From: Gardnerella leopoldii
GTDB lineage: Bacteria > Actinomycetota > Actinomycetes > Actinomycetales > Bifidobacteriaceae
NCBI RefSeq assembly: GCF_003293675.1
Contig: NZ_CP029984.1
Span: 1,256,467-1,320,466 of the forward strand
Direction: 5' to 3'
DNA: 64,000 nucleotides
Made by a program: the position numbers and the translations under genes. The notes beneath the pieces were generated by a model, which ran no database searches, had not been told where the DNA came from, and was given only the letters and a program-made list of their open reading frames with translations. This document shows positions 48,001-57,732 of this stretch, piece by piece (the first letter of the stretch is position 1; each line of letters opens with the position of its first letter).

Positions 48001-49764
48001 TTATTTTTTACGCTCGTATACAATAATTCTTCCTTCTGAGGTCCCTGCTTTCCAAGATGATTTTGTTTTAGCAATAGTACGCTCAGTATAATGGTCAATA
48101 TTGTAGTTTAAATACACAAAATAATACCAAGGCTTATCTGATTCTGTGACAAAGAATTTAGGTTCTTTCTTTGCTTTGCAAGCATCCATTTCATTTGATG
48201 CCTGTTCTTGAGATGGCTGCTCATTTGTAATAAACGAGCTATTCTTATAGCTGCAATCAATAAGATTCTTTGAGAAATAAGGATTTGCTGTAATAAGCTG
48301 CCACGAATATTGATGAATATCTTCAAATTCAGGAACAATAACATTACCTTGTTTATCGGTCTTTTCGTCTTGATGCAGCCAAGACGTTACGAATCGCATG
48401 TTTTCAGCATGATTTTGCTTAATAAATTGCGCAAGTGCGCGCGAACCTGAATAGTCGAATCGAATATCGTTAACGCAAGAATACGCGTTCCAAATCAAGC
48501 TTGGGGACAATAAAACAACAGTAATAATGCCAGCAATAACTTTGTTTCCAACAGATTTACTTGCAGATCTACTGTTGCTATTTTCAGCTTTATTTGTATT
48601 TTTATTTACAACTTTGAATAACCTAAAAATAATCGTCGGCATATCTTTAGATTCCAGTGACTTACGCGCAATGCACATCCAAAGTTGAGCTACGAAGAAT
48701 GCAAAAACGATTCCTGCGTGGTGCAAAGTGAAATACTGCGTAGCAACTACTGCAAAAGTCAAGTAAGGGAGTATCAAAGAAACAAGCATGCCCCTTCGAT
48801 AAGCAATTCTTACGGCGAAAGCCCATATTAAAATCGAAATAATAACGCAAATAATCGCGGACGGTACGCTTAGTGTAAGTCTGCGTAAAGAGACATCGCC
48901 GGCAAATTGGGTAAACATACTTTCTGATGGCATAACGAAAATAAACGACAAGAATTGCGTAAGAGGAGAATTTCCGTCGAATGTTTCACGTGATGCAAAA
49001 GCATTAGCAGCAGGCCAAATGCAAATAATGCTTGCAATTCCAACTAAAGCAAGAATTATCCAGCTTACTAATCTGTTAATGTTAGAGAATATTTCAGCAA
49101 AAGCTTTTTTAATTCCTGCAGATTTTGCAGCTCGCCAAATCCAAGCTAAAGCAAAACCTGCCGATAAAGCAATACCGTACGCGCTGATTGCACATAAAAG
49201 TACAAGACTTAAAGCGAGTTTCCAAGTATCAGAAGGTTTAGAATCAGATTGTTTCCAATAATGTGCAACCATAAACAAAGCCGCGCAAAGAAGAGCATAT
49301 GGACGCGAGGTAACGCCATATTGGAAGCACAAAAAATACGTAAATGGAAGCAAAAATACAGCCAATTTACTAAAAGGCGCGCGGAAAATAAGCCAGCCAC
49401 CCAAAAGCGCAGTACATAAAAGCTGCACTCCTTTAAGACCTATCTCGTATGGCACTCCTGTTTTTGCAGGGATTGAAAGAAGCAAAGTCCAAAGCGGTGG
49501 ATGGCCTTCATAATGTGGGCGAAGAGTTAACAAATCAGCAAACGAAGAATCGCGTGCAATAAGCCAACTTTGAGCTTCATCGAACCAAGGCTCATGGAAG
49601 CACATCACTACTACAACAACAGCCATGTACGCAATAAAAATAATCGCGCGCGCATGTTTTACGGACCATAGTTTATTTGGAATATTTAAAGTTTTAGTCG
49701 TATCCGTAGTTGCAGTTGCATCTGTAATAACTGCATTCGTATTCACAGTAGTATTTTCGCTCAT
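48001..49764 (-). CDS. GT-C-fold membrane protein (glycosyltransferase-like)
   Basis: 587 residues with about ten membrane helices. Early in the first external loop is HEPWFDEAQSWLIARD, the acidic DE motif of GT-C glycosyltransferases that use polyprenyl-phosphate sugars, followed by HYEGHPPLWTLLLS. The C-terminal 130 residues form an extracytoplasmic soluble domain. Donor, acceptor and product are unknown; cell-envelope glycan or protein glycosylation is plausible. Its ATG overlaps the stop of the methyltransferase gene by 4 bp, an odd pair for coupled translation. Confidence 0.72.
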   Translation of the reverse strand: MSENTTVNTNAVITDATATTDTTKTLNIPNKLWSVKHARAIIFIAYMAVVVVVMCFHEPWFDEAQSWLIARDSSFADLLTLRPHYEGHPPLWTLLLSIPAKTGVPYEIGLKGVQLLCTALLGGWLIFRAPFSKLAVFLLPFTYFLCFQYGVTSRPYALLCAALFMVAHYWKQSDSKPSDTWKLALSLVLLCAISAYGIALSAGFALAWIWRAAKSAGIKKAFAEIFSNINRLVSWIILALVGIASIICIWPAANAFASRETFDGNSPLTQFLSFIFVMPSESMFTQFAGDVSLRRLTLSVPSAIICVIISILIWAFAVRIAYRRGMLVSLILPYLTFAVVATQYFTLHHAGIVFAFFVAQLWMCIARKSLESKDMPTIIFRLFKVVNKNTNKAENSNSRSASKSVGNKVIAGIITVVLLSPSLIWNAYSCVNDIRFDYSGSRALAQFIKQNHAENMRFVTSWLHQDEKTDKQGNVIVPEFEDIHQYSWQLITANPYFSKNLIDCSYKNSSFITNEQPSQEQASNEMDACKAKKEPKFFVTESDKPWYYFVYLNYNIDHYTERTIAKTKSSWKAGTSEGRIIVYERKK

Positions 49765-50759
49765 AGTTGTTCTGTTTTCGCAGCCAAACGACGAGCGTTA
49801 GCAACAGCGTACAAACTAATGCCTGCTGCAACAGAAGCGTTAAGAGATTCAACCGCGCTAGAAATTGGGATTCCAGCAATAGCATCGCACGCTTCTCGTG
49901 TAAGGCGACTCATACCCTTGCCTTCGGAACCGAGCACAACAACTAACGGGTCAGTTTCAAAACCAGTTTCTCCAACAAGCTTATCGCCTCCGCCATCAAG
50001 ACCAATTGCATACCATCCGCGCTCGCGCAAACTTTGAATTGCCTTATTTAAATTCACAACTCGAGCAACCGGCAAATGAGCTGCAGCACCGGCAGAAACT
50101 TTCCAAGCGGCAGCAGTTACGGAAGCACTTCTGCGCTCAGGTAAAATTACGCCATTAGCACCAAAAGCCGCTGCAGAACGAATAACAGCACCCAAATTTT
50201 GAGGATCTGTAACGCCGTCCAAAGCAATAAACAATGGTCGAGCATTAATGCGAGCAGAATCTGAATCAGCAGCTTCCATTGCGCGCGCCTTCTTTTCAGC
50301 GCGTTCAACCAACTCTTGCAAAGAGTGATACTGGTAAGGCTGAACTTTCAAAATAATGCCCTGATGATTCGTGCTATGTGCAATACGATCCATTTCAAGG
50401 CGATCCGCTTCAAGCAAACGCAAACCTTGCATGCCTGCTAACTTCACGATTTCGCGCGTGCGATCATCGTGCTCAATGCGATTAGCTACATACAATTGCG
50501 TGCTTGGAACTCCAACTCTTAAAGCCTCTAAAGCAGCATTGCGACCAATTACCAACTCGTCTGAATCGCTACCAAGCTTATCCACGCGACGACGCGCAGC
50601 CAAACGAGGATCCGCAAACGTGCGCTTAATAGCAGCCTTCTTAGCAAAATAAGCTTTGTGATACACGCGATCTTCAGCCTTCGGAGTAGGCCCTTTTCCG
50701 CGTAAAGCATTGCGATGTTTTCCACCCGACCCCTTGGTCGGTCCTTTTTTCGTAGTCAT
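49761..50759 (-). CDS. rlmB: SpoU-family rRNA 2'-O-methyltransferase (RlmB/TrmH type)
   Basis: 332 residues. Basic N-terminal extension (about 1-70, KKGPTKGSGGKHRNALRGKG), substrate-binding L30e-like domain from VIGRNAALEALR, then the knotted SPOUT domain: IALDGVTDPQNLGAVIRSAAAFGANGVILP, VVLGSEGKGMSRL and IPISSAVESLNASVAAGI. Methylates 2'-OH of a guanosine in 23S rRNA (G2251 in E. coli) or a related site. A short-spaced RBS (AGGAGT) precedes ATG 50759. Confidence 0.9.
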   Translation of the reverse strand: MTTKKGPTKGSGGKHRNALRGKGPTPKAEDRVYHKAYFAKKAAIKRTFADPRLAARRRVDKLGSDSDELVIGRNAALEALRVGVPSTQLYVANRIEHDDRTREIVKLAGMQGLRLLEADRLEMDRIAHSTNHQGIILKVQPYQYHSLQELVERAEKKARAMEAADSDSARINARPLFIALDGVTDPQNLGAVIRSAAAFGANGVILPERRSASVTAAAWKVSAGAAAHLPVARVVNLNKAIQSLRERGWYAIGLDGGGDKLVGETGFETDPLVVVLGSEGKGMSRLTREACDAIAGIPISSAVESLNASVAAGISLYAVANARRLAAKTEQL

Positions 50760-50987
50760 ACTCCTATTCTCACATGCCCCCGAGGCATTGCTATTAATGG
50801 CTTTCTGGAGTCGGCAAAATTTGCTGATTCTAAGCTCGGCGCGTTGTATGGCATAATAGAACGGTACTTAATTGTTGCAAACTATTGCAATATTCCACAA
50901 CCGCGCAATAGTTACAATACGAAGCGCTAAAAATAGCGTTAGCATTGCGATTATTGACTACTCCGCGGCACTCCCAAGGGGGAAGAT

Positions 50988-53978
50988 ATGGTTGATCACG
51001 CTCTTGATCAATCCAATAAAACGGCTGACGCTTCAGCTAATAGCAAAGATCCATCATTGTGTGATGTTCAACAAGTAGCTAAATCGCTTAACGTAGATAT
51101 TTCATGCGGTTTAAGCTCTGAGGAAGCCACAAAAAGACTTGATCAATTCGGTCCGAATGCGCTTGCTGCTGCTCCTAAAATTCCAGCATGGAAACGATTC
51201 CTTGATCAATTTAAAGATCCGCTCGTTTACTTGCTTATTGCAGCAACTATTATTTCTGCAATCGCGTGGTTTGTTGAGCGCGCACAACATAAAGGAAACA
51301 GCGGTGGGGAGATTCTGCCGTTTGATTCAATCGTAATTATCATTATTTTGATTGCAAACGCAGTTCTTGGCTACATTCAAGAGTCGCGAGCAGAAGAAGC
51401 AGTCGAAGCTTTAGCTAGAATGAGCGCTCCGCAAACTTCAGTTTTGCGCGATGGTAGCGTGGTGCGCATTAATACTGCAGAAGTTGTGCCAGGCGATATT
51501 TTAGTGCTTGGCGAAGGCGATGCCGTGTCTGCAGACGGTCGACTTATAGCAGCAGCCTCCTTACGCGTAGCAGAAGCAAGCCTTACAGGCGAATCTGTAG
51601 CAGTAAGCAAACGCCCAAACACACTTTCGTCTGCAAAAGCTTTAGGCGATCGTACAAATATGGTTTTCAACGGAACTGCTGTTACACAAGGAACCGGTCG
51701 CGCTGTAGTCACCTCTACAGGCATGCGCACACAAGTTGGCAAAATCGCGGATATGCTTTCAAAATCAGATGACGAAGCAACACCTCTCGAGAAAGAAATG
51801 GTACACGTTTCTAAAGTTCTTGGAATTGCGGTGTGCATTATTGCGGCTGTTGTTCTTGCTTCCATGTGGCTGATTGAAGGCTTCCACAGTATTCAAGATA
51901 TTATTGATTCTCTGCTGCTTTCTGTTTCCCTAGCTGTTGCTGCTGTTCCAGAAGGTTTAGCTGCGATTTTGACAGTAGTTCTTGCGCTTGGCGTGCAACG
52001 AATGGTGAAGCATCATGCTGTTGTAAAAAAGCTTTCATCCGTGGAAACACTTGGTTCTGCTTCTGTTATTTGCTCCGATAAAACAGGTACTTTAACTCGA
52101 AACGAGATGACTGTTGAGCGCGTAATAACACCTAGCGGCGAAGTTCAGCTTACAGGAAGCGGTTACAAGCCTGAAGGTCGCATGATATTAATTGGTTCTG
52201 TAGATGCTGACTTAGCAGTGCCGCAAAATCTTGCTACAGAAGTATTAGGCGCGTTAGGCTCCGGATGTTTAGCTAACGACGGCGATTTACACTATGACGA
52301 AACTACTAAAAGTTGGCAGCCTGTGGGAGACCCTACAGAAGTTTCGCTAGTAGTAGCAGCGCGTAAAACAAAGGCAGACAAACGTTACGCTCATTTGACT
52401 CGAGTTGCGGAAGTACCTTTTACTTCTGAACGCAAACGTATGTCTGTTGTTGTTAAAGATGGTTCGGATTCTGGAAATCTGATTGTTTGCGCTAAGGGCG
52501 CTCCGGACGTGCTGCTTTCTTATTGCACGCGTATTGCAGTAGCTGGTGCCGTGCGTCCGCTTACTGACGGCGATCGCGAAGATATTTTAGCAACTGTTGA
52601 ACGTCTTTCTGGAGAAGCCTACCGCACGCTTGGAATGGCTTATAGGCCGCTTGGAGTCGATAGTCTTTCAAAAGTTGATGGCATGGTTTCTAACGCTGCA
52701 GGTCAAATCGCGGACGTTGCGGAACAAAGTGACGTACTAGAATCTGATTTGATTTGGAATGGTATGGTTGGAATTATTGATCCTCCGCGAATTGAAGTTC
52801 GAGATAGTGTAGCTCAAGCTCATCGCGCTGGAATCCGCACTGTTATGATTACAGGCGACCATCCTCTTACGGCTACGCGTATTGCTCGAGATCTTGGAAT
52901 TATTGGAAAAGATGAGCATGCGCTTACAGGCGACGAACTTGACGAATTGCTTTCACGCAACGACGATAATATTGCTTTTGATGAAGCTATCAGTAAAACT
53001 AGCGTGTACGCGCGAGTAGCCCCTGAGCACAAGTTAGCTATCGTTTCTTCGCTTCAACGTCAAGGAAACATTGTTGCTATGACTGGTGACGGCGTAAACG
53101 ATGCTCCAGCCGTAAAGTCTGCCGATATTGGCGTTGCTATGGGCATTACTGGTACAGAAGTAACTAAAGAGTCTGCCAAGATGATTTTGGCTGACGATAA
53201 CTTCTCTACAATTGTTGCAGCAGTGCGCGAAGGTCGCGGAATTTTCGACAATATTCGTAAATTCTTGCGATACTTGCTCAGTTCTAACGTTGGCGAAGTC
53301 TGTACTGTTTTCGGCGGCGTTGTTTTCGCTGGCGCACTGGGAATTACACAGCCAAACTCTGTTGGCGTAACTTTGCCTTTGCTTGCAACTCAGCTTTTGT
53401 GGATTAACTTGCTTACGGATGCAGCTCCTGCACTCGCGATGGGCGTTGATCCGCAAACTGACGACGTAATGGATCGAAAGCCTCGAAAGCTTACCGATAG
53501 CGTTATTGACCGACGAATGTGGGGAGATATTGTATTTATCGGCATAATCATGGCTGCTATTACGTTAATCGGTATGGATATGCATTTGGCAGGTGGATTC
53601 TTTACGGACCGTTCTGTTGGAATTATGGATCACGCTGCTCAGCTTACTCACGCTCGCACAATGGGCTTCACAATTCTTGTGTTTGCGCAAATGCTGAATG
53701 CGTTAGCATCTCGTTCAGACTCACAAAGCGTATTTGTAGGCTTATTTGCAAATCGTTGGCTTTGGGGTGCTATAGCAGTTTCTGTTGTGCTCCAGTTGGC
53801 TGTAATTTACATACCGTTCTTGAATGAGCCATTTGGCACTGTTCCTTTGAGCGTAACGGAATGGTTCGAGTGCCTCGGTCTTTCAATGGTCGTGTTAATT
53901 GCTTCCGAACTTAGAAAGTGCTTCTTGCGTTTTCTTGCTAAGCGTAAAGCGGCTAAATCCTTAACTGCAGTTGCTTAA
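50988..53978 (+). CDS. Cation-transporting P-type ATPase (P2, calcium-type)
   Basis: 996 residues with ten predicted membrane helices. Actuator loop SLTGES, phosphorylation site SDKTGTLTRNE (D364), nucleotide domain with KGAPDVL, hinge MTGDGVNDAPAVKSADIGVAMG. Membrane helix 4 reads VAAVPEGLAAILT and helix 6 WINLLTDAAPALAMG; this PEGL plus N..TD combination is that of SERCA/PMR1-like Ca2+ pumps (Mn2+ also possible). N-terminal cation ATPase domain at 20-90. RBS AAGGGGGAAG. Monocistronic with a strong terminator behind. Confidence 0.92.
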   Translation: MVDHALDQSNKTADASANSKDPSLCDVQQVAKSLNVDISCGLSSEEATKRLDQFGPNALAAAPKIPAWKRFLDQFKDPLVYLLIAATIISAIAWFVERAQHKGNSGGEILPFDSIVIIIILIANAVLGYIQESRAEEAVEALARMSAPQTSVLRDGSVVRINTAEVVPGDILVLGEGDAVSADGRLIAAASLRVAEASLTGESVAVSKRPNTLSSAKALGDRTNMVFNGTAVTQGTGRAVVTSTGMRTQVGKIADMLSKSDDEATPLEKEMVHVSKVLGIAVCIIAAVVLASMWLIEGFHSIQDIIDSLLLSVSLAVAAVPEGLAAILTVVLALGVQRMVKHHAVVKKLSSVETLGSASVICSDKTGTLTRNEMTVERVITPSGEVQLTGSGYKPEGRMILIGSVDADLAVPQNLATEVLGALGSGCLANDGDLHYDETTKSWQPVGDPTEVSLVVAARKTKADKRYAHLTRVAEVPFTSERKRMSVVVKDGSDSGNLIVCAKGAPDVLLSYCTRIAVAGAVRPLTDGDREDILATVERLSGEAYRTLGMAYRPLGVDSLSKVDGMVSNAAGQIADVAEQSDVLESDLIWNGMVGIIDPPRIEVRDSVAQAHRAGIRTVMITGDHPLTATRIARDLGIIGKDEHALTGDELDELLSRNDDNIAFDEAISKTSVYARVAPEHKLAIVSSLQRQGNIVAMTGDGVNDAPAVKSADIGVAMGITGTEVTKESAKMILADDNFSTIVAAVREGRGIFDNIRKFLRYLLSSNVGEVCTVFGGVVFAGALGITQPNSVGVTLPLLATQLLWINLLTDAAPALAMGVDPQTDDVMDRKPRKLTDSVIDRRMWGDIVFIGIIMAAITLIGMDMHLAGGFFTDRSVGIMDHAAQLTHARTMGFTILVFAQMLNALASRSDSQSVFVGLFANRWLWGAIAVSVVLQLAVIYIPFLNEPFGTVPLSVTEWFECLGLSMVVLIASELRKCFLRFLAKRKAAKSLTAVA

Positions 53979-54021
53979 AAAGCAAGCAATTAGCTAAAAA
54001 ATATCAGCTGATTTATAAATA

Positions 54022-54075
54022 CGCGGTACAGTACGTAGTTTTCTTACATAACCTACGTCTCTGTGCCGCGTTTTG
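54022..54075 (+). terminator. Terminator of the P-type ATPase gene
   Basis: 10-bp arms (54022-54031, 54061-54070, one G-U) extended by TACGTAG/CTACGT, followed by TTTTGTGTTTTT. Confidence 0.9.
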
Positions 54076-54277
54076 TGTTTTTATTTTCTATAAAATTTTT
54101 TGCTGATTGCTCATGAATATTTATTTGTTTTCAGGAAATAGCTTGCATCATAATCACAGACCGCGGCACGCGCTACAATTGTGCGTATTGTATTTTTCGC
54201 GCAAAATAGCAATAAATATTTCGTGCGAACAATGAAGTTGCTGATGTATAAGCTTTATTGCAAGGAGATTTGACGTC

Positions 54278-54859
54278 ATGCTGTTGTCTGATCGCGACAT
54301 TCTCAAAGCTCATGATGAGGGTCACATTGATTTGACCCCGTGGACCCCGGAAATGGTACAGCCAGCGTCAATTGACGTGCGCCTCGACCGTTTCTTCCGA
54401 TTATTTAACAATCATGCTTACACGTATGTTGATCCTGCAGAAAATCAGGGAGAACTTACAGAACAGTTCGAGGTAGCTCCTGACGAGCCATGGATTCTTC
54501 ATCCTGGAGAGTTCGCACTCGGCGCTACGTGGGAGTATGTAAAACTTGACGCTACTATTGCTGCACGTTTGGAAGGCAAAAGCTCGCTTGGTCGTCTTGG
54601 CATTTTGACACATTCCACAGCTGGCTTCATTGATCCAGGTTTCGAAGGTCATATTACTTTGGAGCTTTCAAACGTTAGCACTTTGCCAGTTAAACTTTGG
54701 CCTGGCATGAAGATTGGTCAAATGTGCTTCTTCCAGTTAAGCTCACCATGTAAAAACCCATACGGTTCAGCTGTTAACGGATCACACTATCAAGGTCAGC
54801 GCGGTCCAACTCCGTCACGTTCGTATGAACATTTCTATCGTGCTGATTTAAGCGAATAG
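54278..54859 (+). CDS. dcd: dCTP deaminase
   Basis: 193 residues, full length for Dcd. Key segments: [49 protein letters not shown] (catalytic E in ITLELSN) and the C-terminal RGPTPSRSY. It converts dCTP to dUTP for thymidylate synthesis; some actinobacterial homologues also hydrolyse dUTP. RBS CAAGGAG. Stands alone between the ATPase terminator and the region leading to trpB. Confidence 0.95.
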   Translation: MLLSDRDILKAHDEGHIDLTPWTPEMVQPASIDVRLDRFFRLFNNHAYTYVDPAENQGELTEQFEVAPDEPWILHPGEFALGATWEYVKLDATIAARLEGKSSLGRLGILTHSTAGFIDPGFEGHITLELSNVSTLPVKLWPGMKIGQMCFFQLSSPCKNPYGSAVNGSHYQGQRGPTPSRSYEHFYRADLSE

Positions 54860-54986
54860 TATTTTTAGAAAAATGATTCCGTTTTTAGAAAATTAATTCC
54901 TAAAATAGCAAGATTTAGAAGAAAAGTAGATAATTCTCAGGTAATTATCAGTTAGCGTTACTGTTCTGCTCAGAATAGTGTGGTTA

Positions 54987-55090
54987 TATAATATTGTCGA
55001 CAAAAAGACAGGTGCAAAGCACCTAAAAAAATTATTCTTTTCTTCTCTCCTTTATTTCCCCGGCGCATAGACGCCGGGGTTAAATTTTTT
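54987..55090 (+). ncRNA. Candidate small RNA upstream of the trp leader
   Basis: A perfect -10 TATAAT (54987-54992) predicts a start near 54999; the -35 is poor. The roughly 92-nt transcript would contain a short hairpin AGGTGC-AAA-GCACCT, a single-stranded CU-rich stretch with TCTCTCCTTT (complementary to Shine-Dalgarno sequences), and the terminator at 55058-55090. Alternatively the region is simply the dcd 3' UTR. Confidence 0.35.
55058..55090 (+). terminator. Terminator before the trp promoter
   Basis: 8-bp perfect GC stem (55058-55065, 55072-55079), 6-nt loop, followed by TTAAATTTTTT. Ends dcd or the candidate small RNA. Confidence 0.88.
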
Positions 55091-55121
55091 CCGCACGAAA
55101 CGCCGAATTAACACTAAAAGG

Positions 55122-55149
55122 TTGACATTGTCACAGCTACGGCTAAACT
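55122..55149 (+). promoter_or_regulatory. trp promoter
   Basis: Perfect -35 TTGACA (55122-55127), 16-bp spacer, -10 TAAACT (55144-55149). Start expected near 55156, just before the leader-peptide ribosome site. Confidence 0.7.
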
Positions 55150-55177
55150 TGTGCAACAAGATTGGAGGTTGATGAAC

Positions 55178-55213
55178 ATGAATACTCGTTTCTGGCGCAG
55201 CTGGCGTAGTTAA
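55178..55213 (+). CDS. trpL: trp leader peptide
   Basis: The 11-residue frame MNTRFWRSWRS ends at TAA 55211-55213. Ribosome site GGAGG at 55164-55168 is 9 nt before ATG 55178; an in-frame ATG at 55172 is too close. Two tryptophan codons (55193-55195, 55202-55204) in so short a peptide, followed by competing hairpins and trpB, identify an attenuator leader. The second Trp codon lies inside the pairing segment 1. Confidence 0.88.
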   Translation: MNTRFWRSWRS

Positions 55214-55333
55214 AAGCGAGTTCACATATCGGTGTGGGCTTGCTGATTTTAAACAAATCAACGGGGCTATGCCGGATTCATCATCAACATTATTTGAGCT
55301 GAATGGCATATAAGCTGCCATCCAGCTTTTTTA
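55201..55333 (+). promoter_or_regulatory. Tryptophan transcription attenuator
   Basis: Segment 1 (55201-55209) can pair with segment 2 (55267-55275) over nine positions with two G-U pairs. Segment 2 extended (55270-55280) can pair with segment 3 (55300-55308) with a two-base bulge, forming the antiterminator. Segment 3 (55297-55308) pairs with segment 4 (55316-55327) over 12 positions with one mismatch, followed by T-run 55327-55332, forming the terminator. A ribosome stalled at the second Trp codon would mask segment 1 and favour the antiterminator. Confidence 0.82.
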
Positions 55334-55431
55334 TTATCTGAGCACACGCCCTTCAAAATTACAAAATAATCAACACAACAAATAACAAACCTAATGCCGA
55401 TTTCCTCGGCACTCACAAGAAGGGCAAAATT

Positions 55432-56625
55432 ATGGTAAACGCAGTTGAACAAAACATGTATTACGGTGAATTTGGCGGACAGTACGTACCAGATATGATT
55501 CGTCCAGCACTCGACGCAGTAGCAGCAGCTTACTTACAATACAAAGACGATCCAGAGTTCCGCAATGAATTGGCGGGATTATTAAAAGATTACGACGGTC
55601 GCGAAACACCTTTATACTATGCTGAATCTTTCACAAAATATTTAGGCGGCGCAAAAGTATATTTAAAGCGCGAAGATTTAAACCATCTCGGCGCTCACAA
55701 AATGAATAATGTTCTCGGACAAATTTTACTCGCTCAGCGCATGGGTAAAAAGCGCATTATCGCTGAAACCGGAGCCGGTCAGCATGGCGTTGCCACTGCT
55801 GCTGCAGCAGCACGATTCGGCATGGAATGCGAAATTTTTATGGGCGCACTTGATTGCGAACGCCAAAAACTTAACGTTTTTAGAATGACTTTGCTCGGTG
55901 CAAAAGTTCATGCTGTTCAAGAGGGCACAAAAACTTTAAAAGATGCTGTAACTGCAGCATTTATGGATTATGCACAGCACTTGGATGATACCTTCTACAT
56001 CGTTGGTTCCGCAGTGGGACCTTACCCTTATCCACAAATGGTTCGCGATTTTCAAAGCGTTATTAGCAAAGAGTCAAGAAGGCAGATCCTAGAAAAAGAA
56101 GGCAGATTACCGAATGCTGTAATTGCTTGCATTGGTGGCGGTTCTAATGCAATTGGTTCTTTTGCAGCATATATTGATGATCCGTCTGTACGATTGATTG
56201 GTGCTGAAGGCGCAGGTAAAGGTGCTGATACTCCTCAAAATGCTGCTACTATGACGAATGGAAAAATTGGCATTACGGACGGCATGAAAACTTATGTTCT
56301 TATGGATGATGACGGTAACGAGCTTCCAGCCTACTCTATTTCTGCAGGATTAGATTATCCTGGAGTCGGCCCAGAACATTCATATTTAAAGGATTCTGGT
56401 CGCGCAGAATACTACGCGATCACTGATGATGAAGCAGTTCAAGCTTTCCGCGCACTTTCTAGAGTCGAAGGAATCATCCCAGCTTTGGAAAGCTCACACG
56501 CAATAGCACAAGCTATGAAGATGGTTCCAAAGATGAGTAAGGATGACATTGTTTTAGTAACAGTTTCCGGCCGTGGAGATAAGGATGTGAATCAAGTAGC
56601 ACGCTATCTTGGCATTGAATTATAA
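55432..56625 (+). CDS. trpB: Tryptophan synthase beta subunit
   Basis: 397 residues, TrpB1 type. N-terminal [15 protein letters not shown] lysine K90 in [40 protein letters not shown] phosphate loop, [14 protein letters not shown]. It condenses indole with serine. GAHKMNN in place of the usual GAHKINN is a mild variation. RBS AAGGG. No trpA or other trp gene follows; a terminator does. The gene may therefore serve salvage of external indole, or trpA lies elsewhere. Confidence 0.96.
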   Translation: MVNAVEQNMYYGEFGGQYVPDMIRPALDAVAAAYLQYKDDPEFRNELAGLLKDYDGRETPLYYAESFTKYLGGAKVYLKREDLNHLGAHKMNNVLGQILLAQRMGKKRIIAETGAGQHGVATAAAAARFGMECEIFMGALDCERQKLNVFRMTLLGAKVHAVQEGTKTLKDAVTAAFMDYAQHLDDTFYIVGSAVGPYPYPQMVRDFQSVISKESRRQILEKEGRLPNAVIACIGGGSNAIGSFAAYIDDPSVRLIGAEGAGKGADTPQNAATMTNGKIGITDGMKTYVLMDDDGNELPAYSISAGLDYPGVGPEHSYLKDSGRAEYYAITDDEAVQAFRALSRVEGIIPALESSHAIAQAMKMVPKMSKDDIVLVTVSGRGDKDVNQVARYLGIEL

Positions 56626-56642
56626 ATCATTAATTTAGCAAC

Positions 56643-56670
56643 AAATAAAACGAGGCAAATAAAACGAGGC
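56643..56670 (+). repeat. 14-bp tandem duplication after trpB
   Basis: AAATAAAACGAGGC twice head-to-tail (56643-56656, 56657-56670). Confidence 0.8.
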
Positions 56671-56723
56671 AGTAACTCTCAAAATAAAGTGAGAATAAAA
56701 GAAAAGTAAGAGAAGAAGAATAC

Positions 56724-56773
56724 GGCACTTCTGTAGCTAACTTAGCAAACAGAAGTGCCTATTTTCATTTTTA
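56724..56773 (+). terminator. Terminator of trpB
   Basis: Perfect 11-bp arms GGCACTTCTGT (56724-56734) and ACAGAAGTGCC (56749-56759) and the tail TATTTTCATTTTT. Confidence 0.9.
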
Positions 56774-56788
56774 AACAGAATATCCTAC

Positions 56789-57691
56789 TTATTTTTTATG
56801 CAAATCAGAACATGCTGAACTAATTATTTTGCACAATTCTTCCATAATTTTGTCTACTGGAGAAGCTGCACGCCAATTCAAATATAACGATCGATAAGGT
56901 TTAGGATTCTTAAACTCACGCAACGTCAAACCAATTGGTTGCACAATTGGAGGTACAGTTGCAAGACGCGGCAATAATGTCACATCTTTGCTACCTATAA
57001 CCATATATCGCAAAGTTTCTAACGACGTTGCCCTAAATTCTGATTGTTTCGCACCTACTTTTTGGCATACATCGAGCATGCTTCTACGCATACAGTGCCC
57101 ATCTTCTAATAAAAGCACTTTCTGAGTAGACAAATCTGAAAGTTCAATTGGTTTACTCTCGTGGCCTAGCAAAGAATTTGTAGAAGCCGCAAGAAGAAAA
57201 TCTTCGTCAAAAACATGACACACTTTTATTGAAGGCGCATTCAAACTTTCGCTTAATATAACTGCGTCGACTTGACCACTATCTAGCAAATCAATAAGTT
57301 TCGCTGATTTTTCTTCTATAAAACGAATAGTAAGTTTTGGTTTTAAACGCCTGAGTGCAGGCATAATTCTTGGAAGTAAGTATGGTCCTAACGTTGGGAA
57401 CACACCCAAAACCACTGTAGATGACCATGGATCTTCTGAACGTCTTGCAGCTTGTCGAATACGTGACATATCTGCCTGAATACGTTTAGCGTAATAAACC
57501 ACTTCCCTCCCAGCAGGAGTTAAGATTTGTTTCCCGGGAGTGCGCTCAATAAGTTCTACGTCTAAAGTCTCTTCAAGTTTTTTAATTTGCGTTGAAAGAG
57601 TAGGCTGAGAGACGCGCATACGAACAGCCGCCTTGGTAAAGCTTCCTTCTTGTGCAAAAGCTATTAGATATTCTAACGCTCTAATATTCAT
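56789..57691 (-). CDS. oxyR: Hydrogen-peroxide-sensing LysR-type regulator
   Basis: 300 residues. N-terminal winged helix-turn-helix (MNIRALEYLIAFAQEGSFTK, then AAVRMRVSQPTLSTQIKKLE), C-terminal LysR substrate domain. The redox centre is LLEDGHCMRRSMLDVC with C200 and C209, the two cysteines that form the activating disulfide in OxyR. Last gene behind ahpC and ahpF on the same strand. Dyad sites of OxyR type stand before ahpC. Confidence 0.9.
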   Translation of the reverse strand: MNIRALEYLIAFAQEGSFTKAAVRMRVSQPTLSTQIKKLEETLDVELIERTPGKQILTPAGREVVYYAKRIQADMSRIRQAARRSEDPWSSTVVLGVFPTLGPYLLPRIMPALRRLKPKLTIRFIEEKSAKLIDLLDSGQVDAVILSESLNAPSIKVCHVFDEDFLLAASTNSLLGHESKPIELSDLSTQKVLLLEDGHCMRRSMLDVCQKVGAKQSEFRATSLETLRYMVIGSKDVTLLPRLATVPPIVQPIGLTLREFKNPKPYRSLYLNWRAASPVDKIMEELCKIISSACSDLHKK

Positions 57692-57732
57692 AAGACGCCT
57701 CCCATTGTTTATTGCATAATAAATTTTATAAA

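Noticed and set aside
53034..53456. 140-codon minus-strand frame in the P-type ATPase gene
   Set aside because: Shadow frame across the conserved hinge region; no independent signals.
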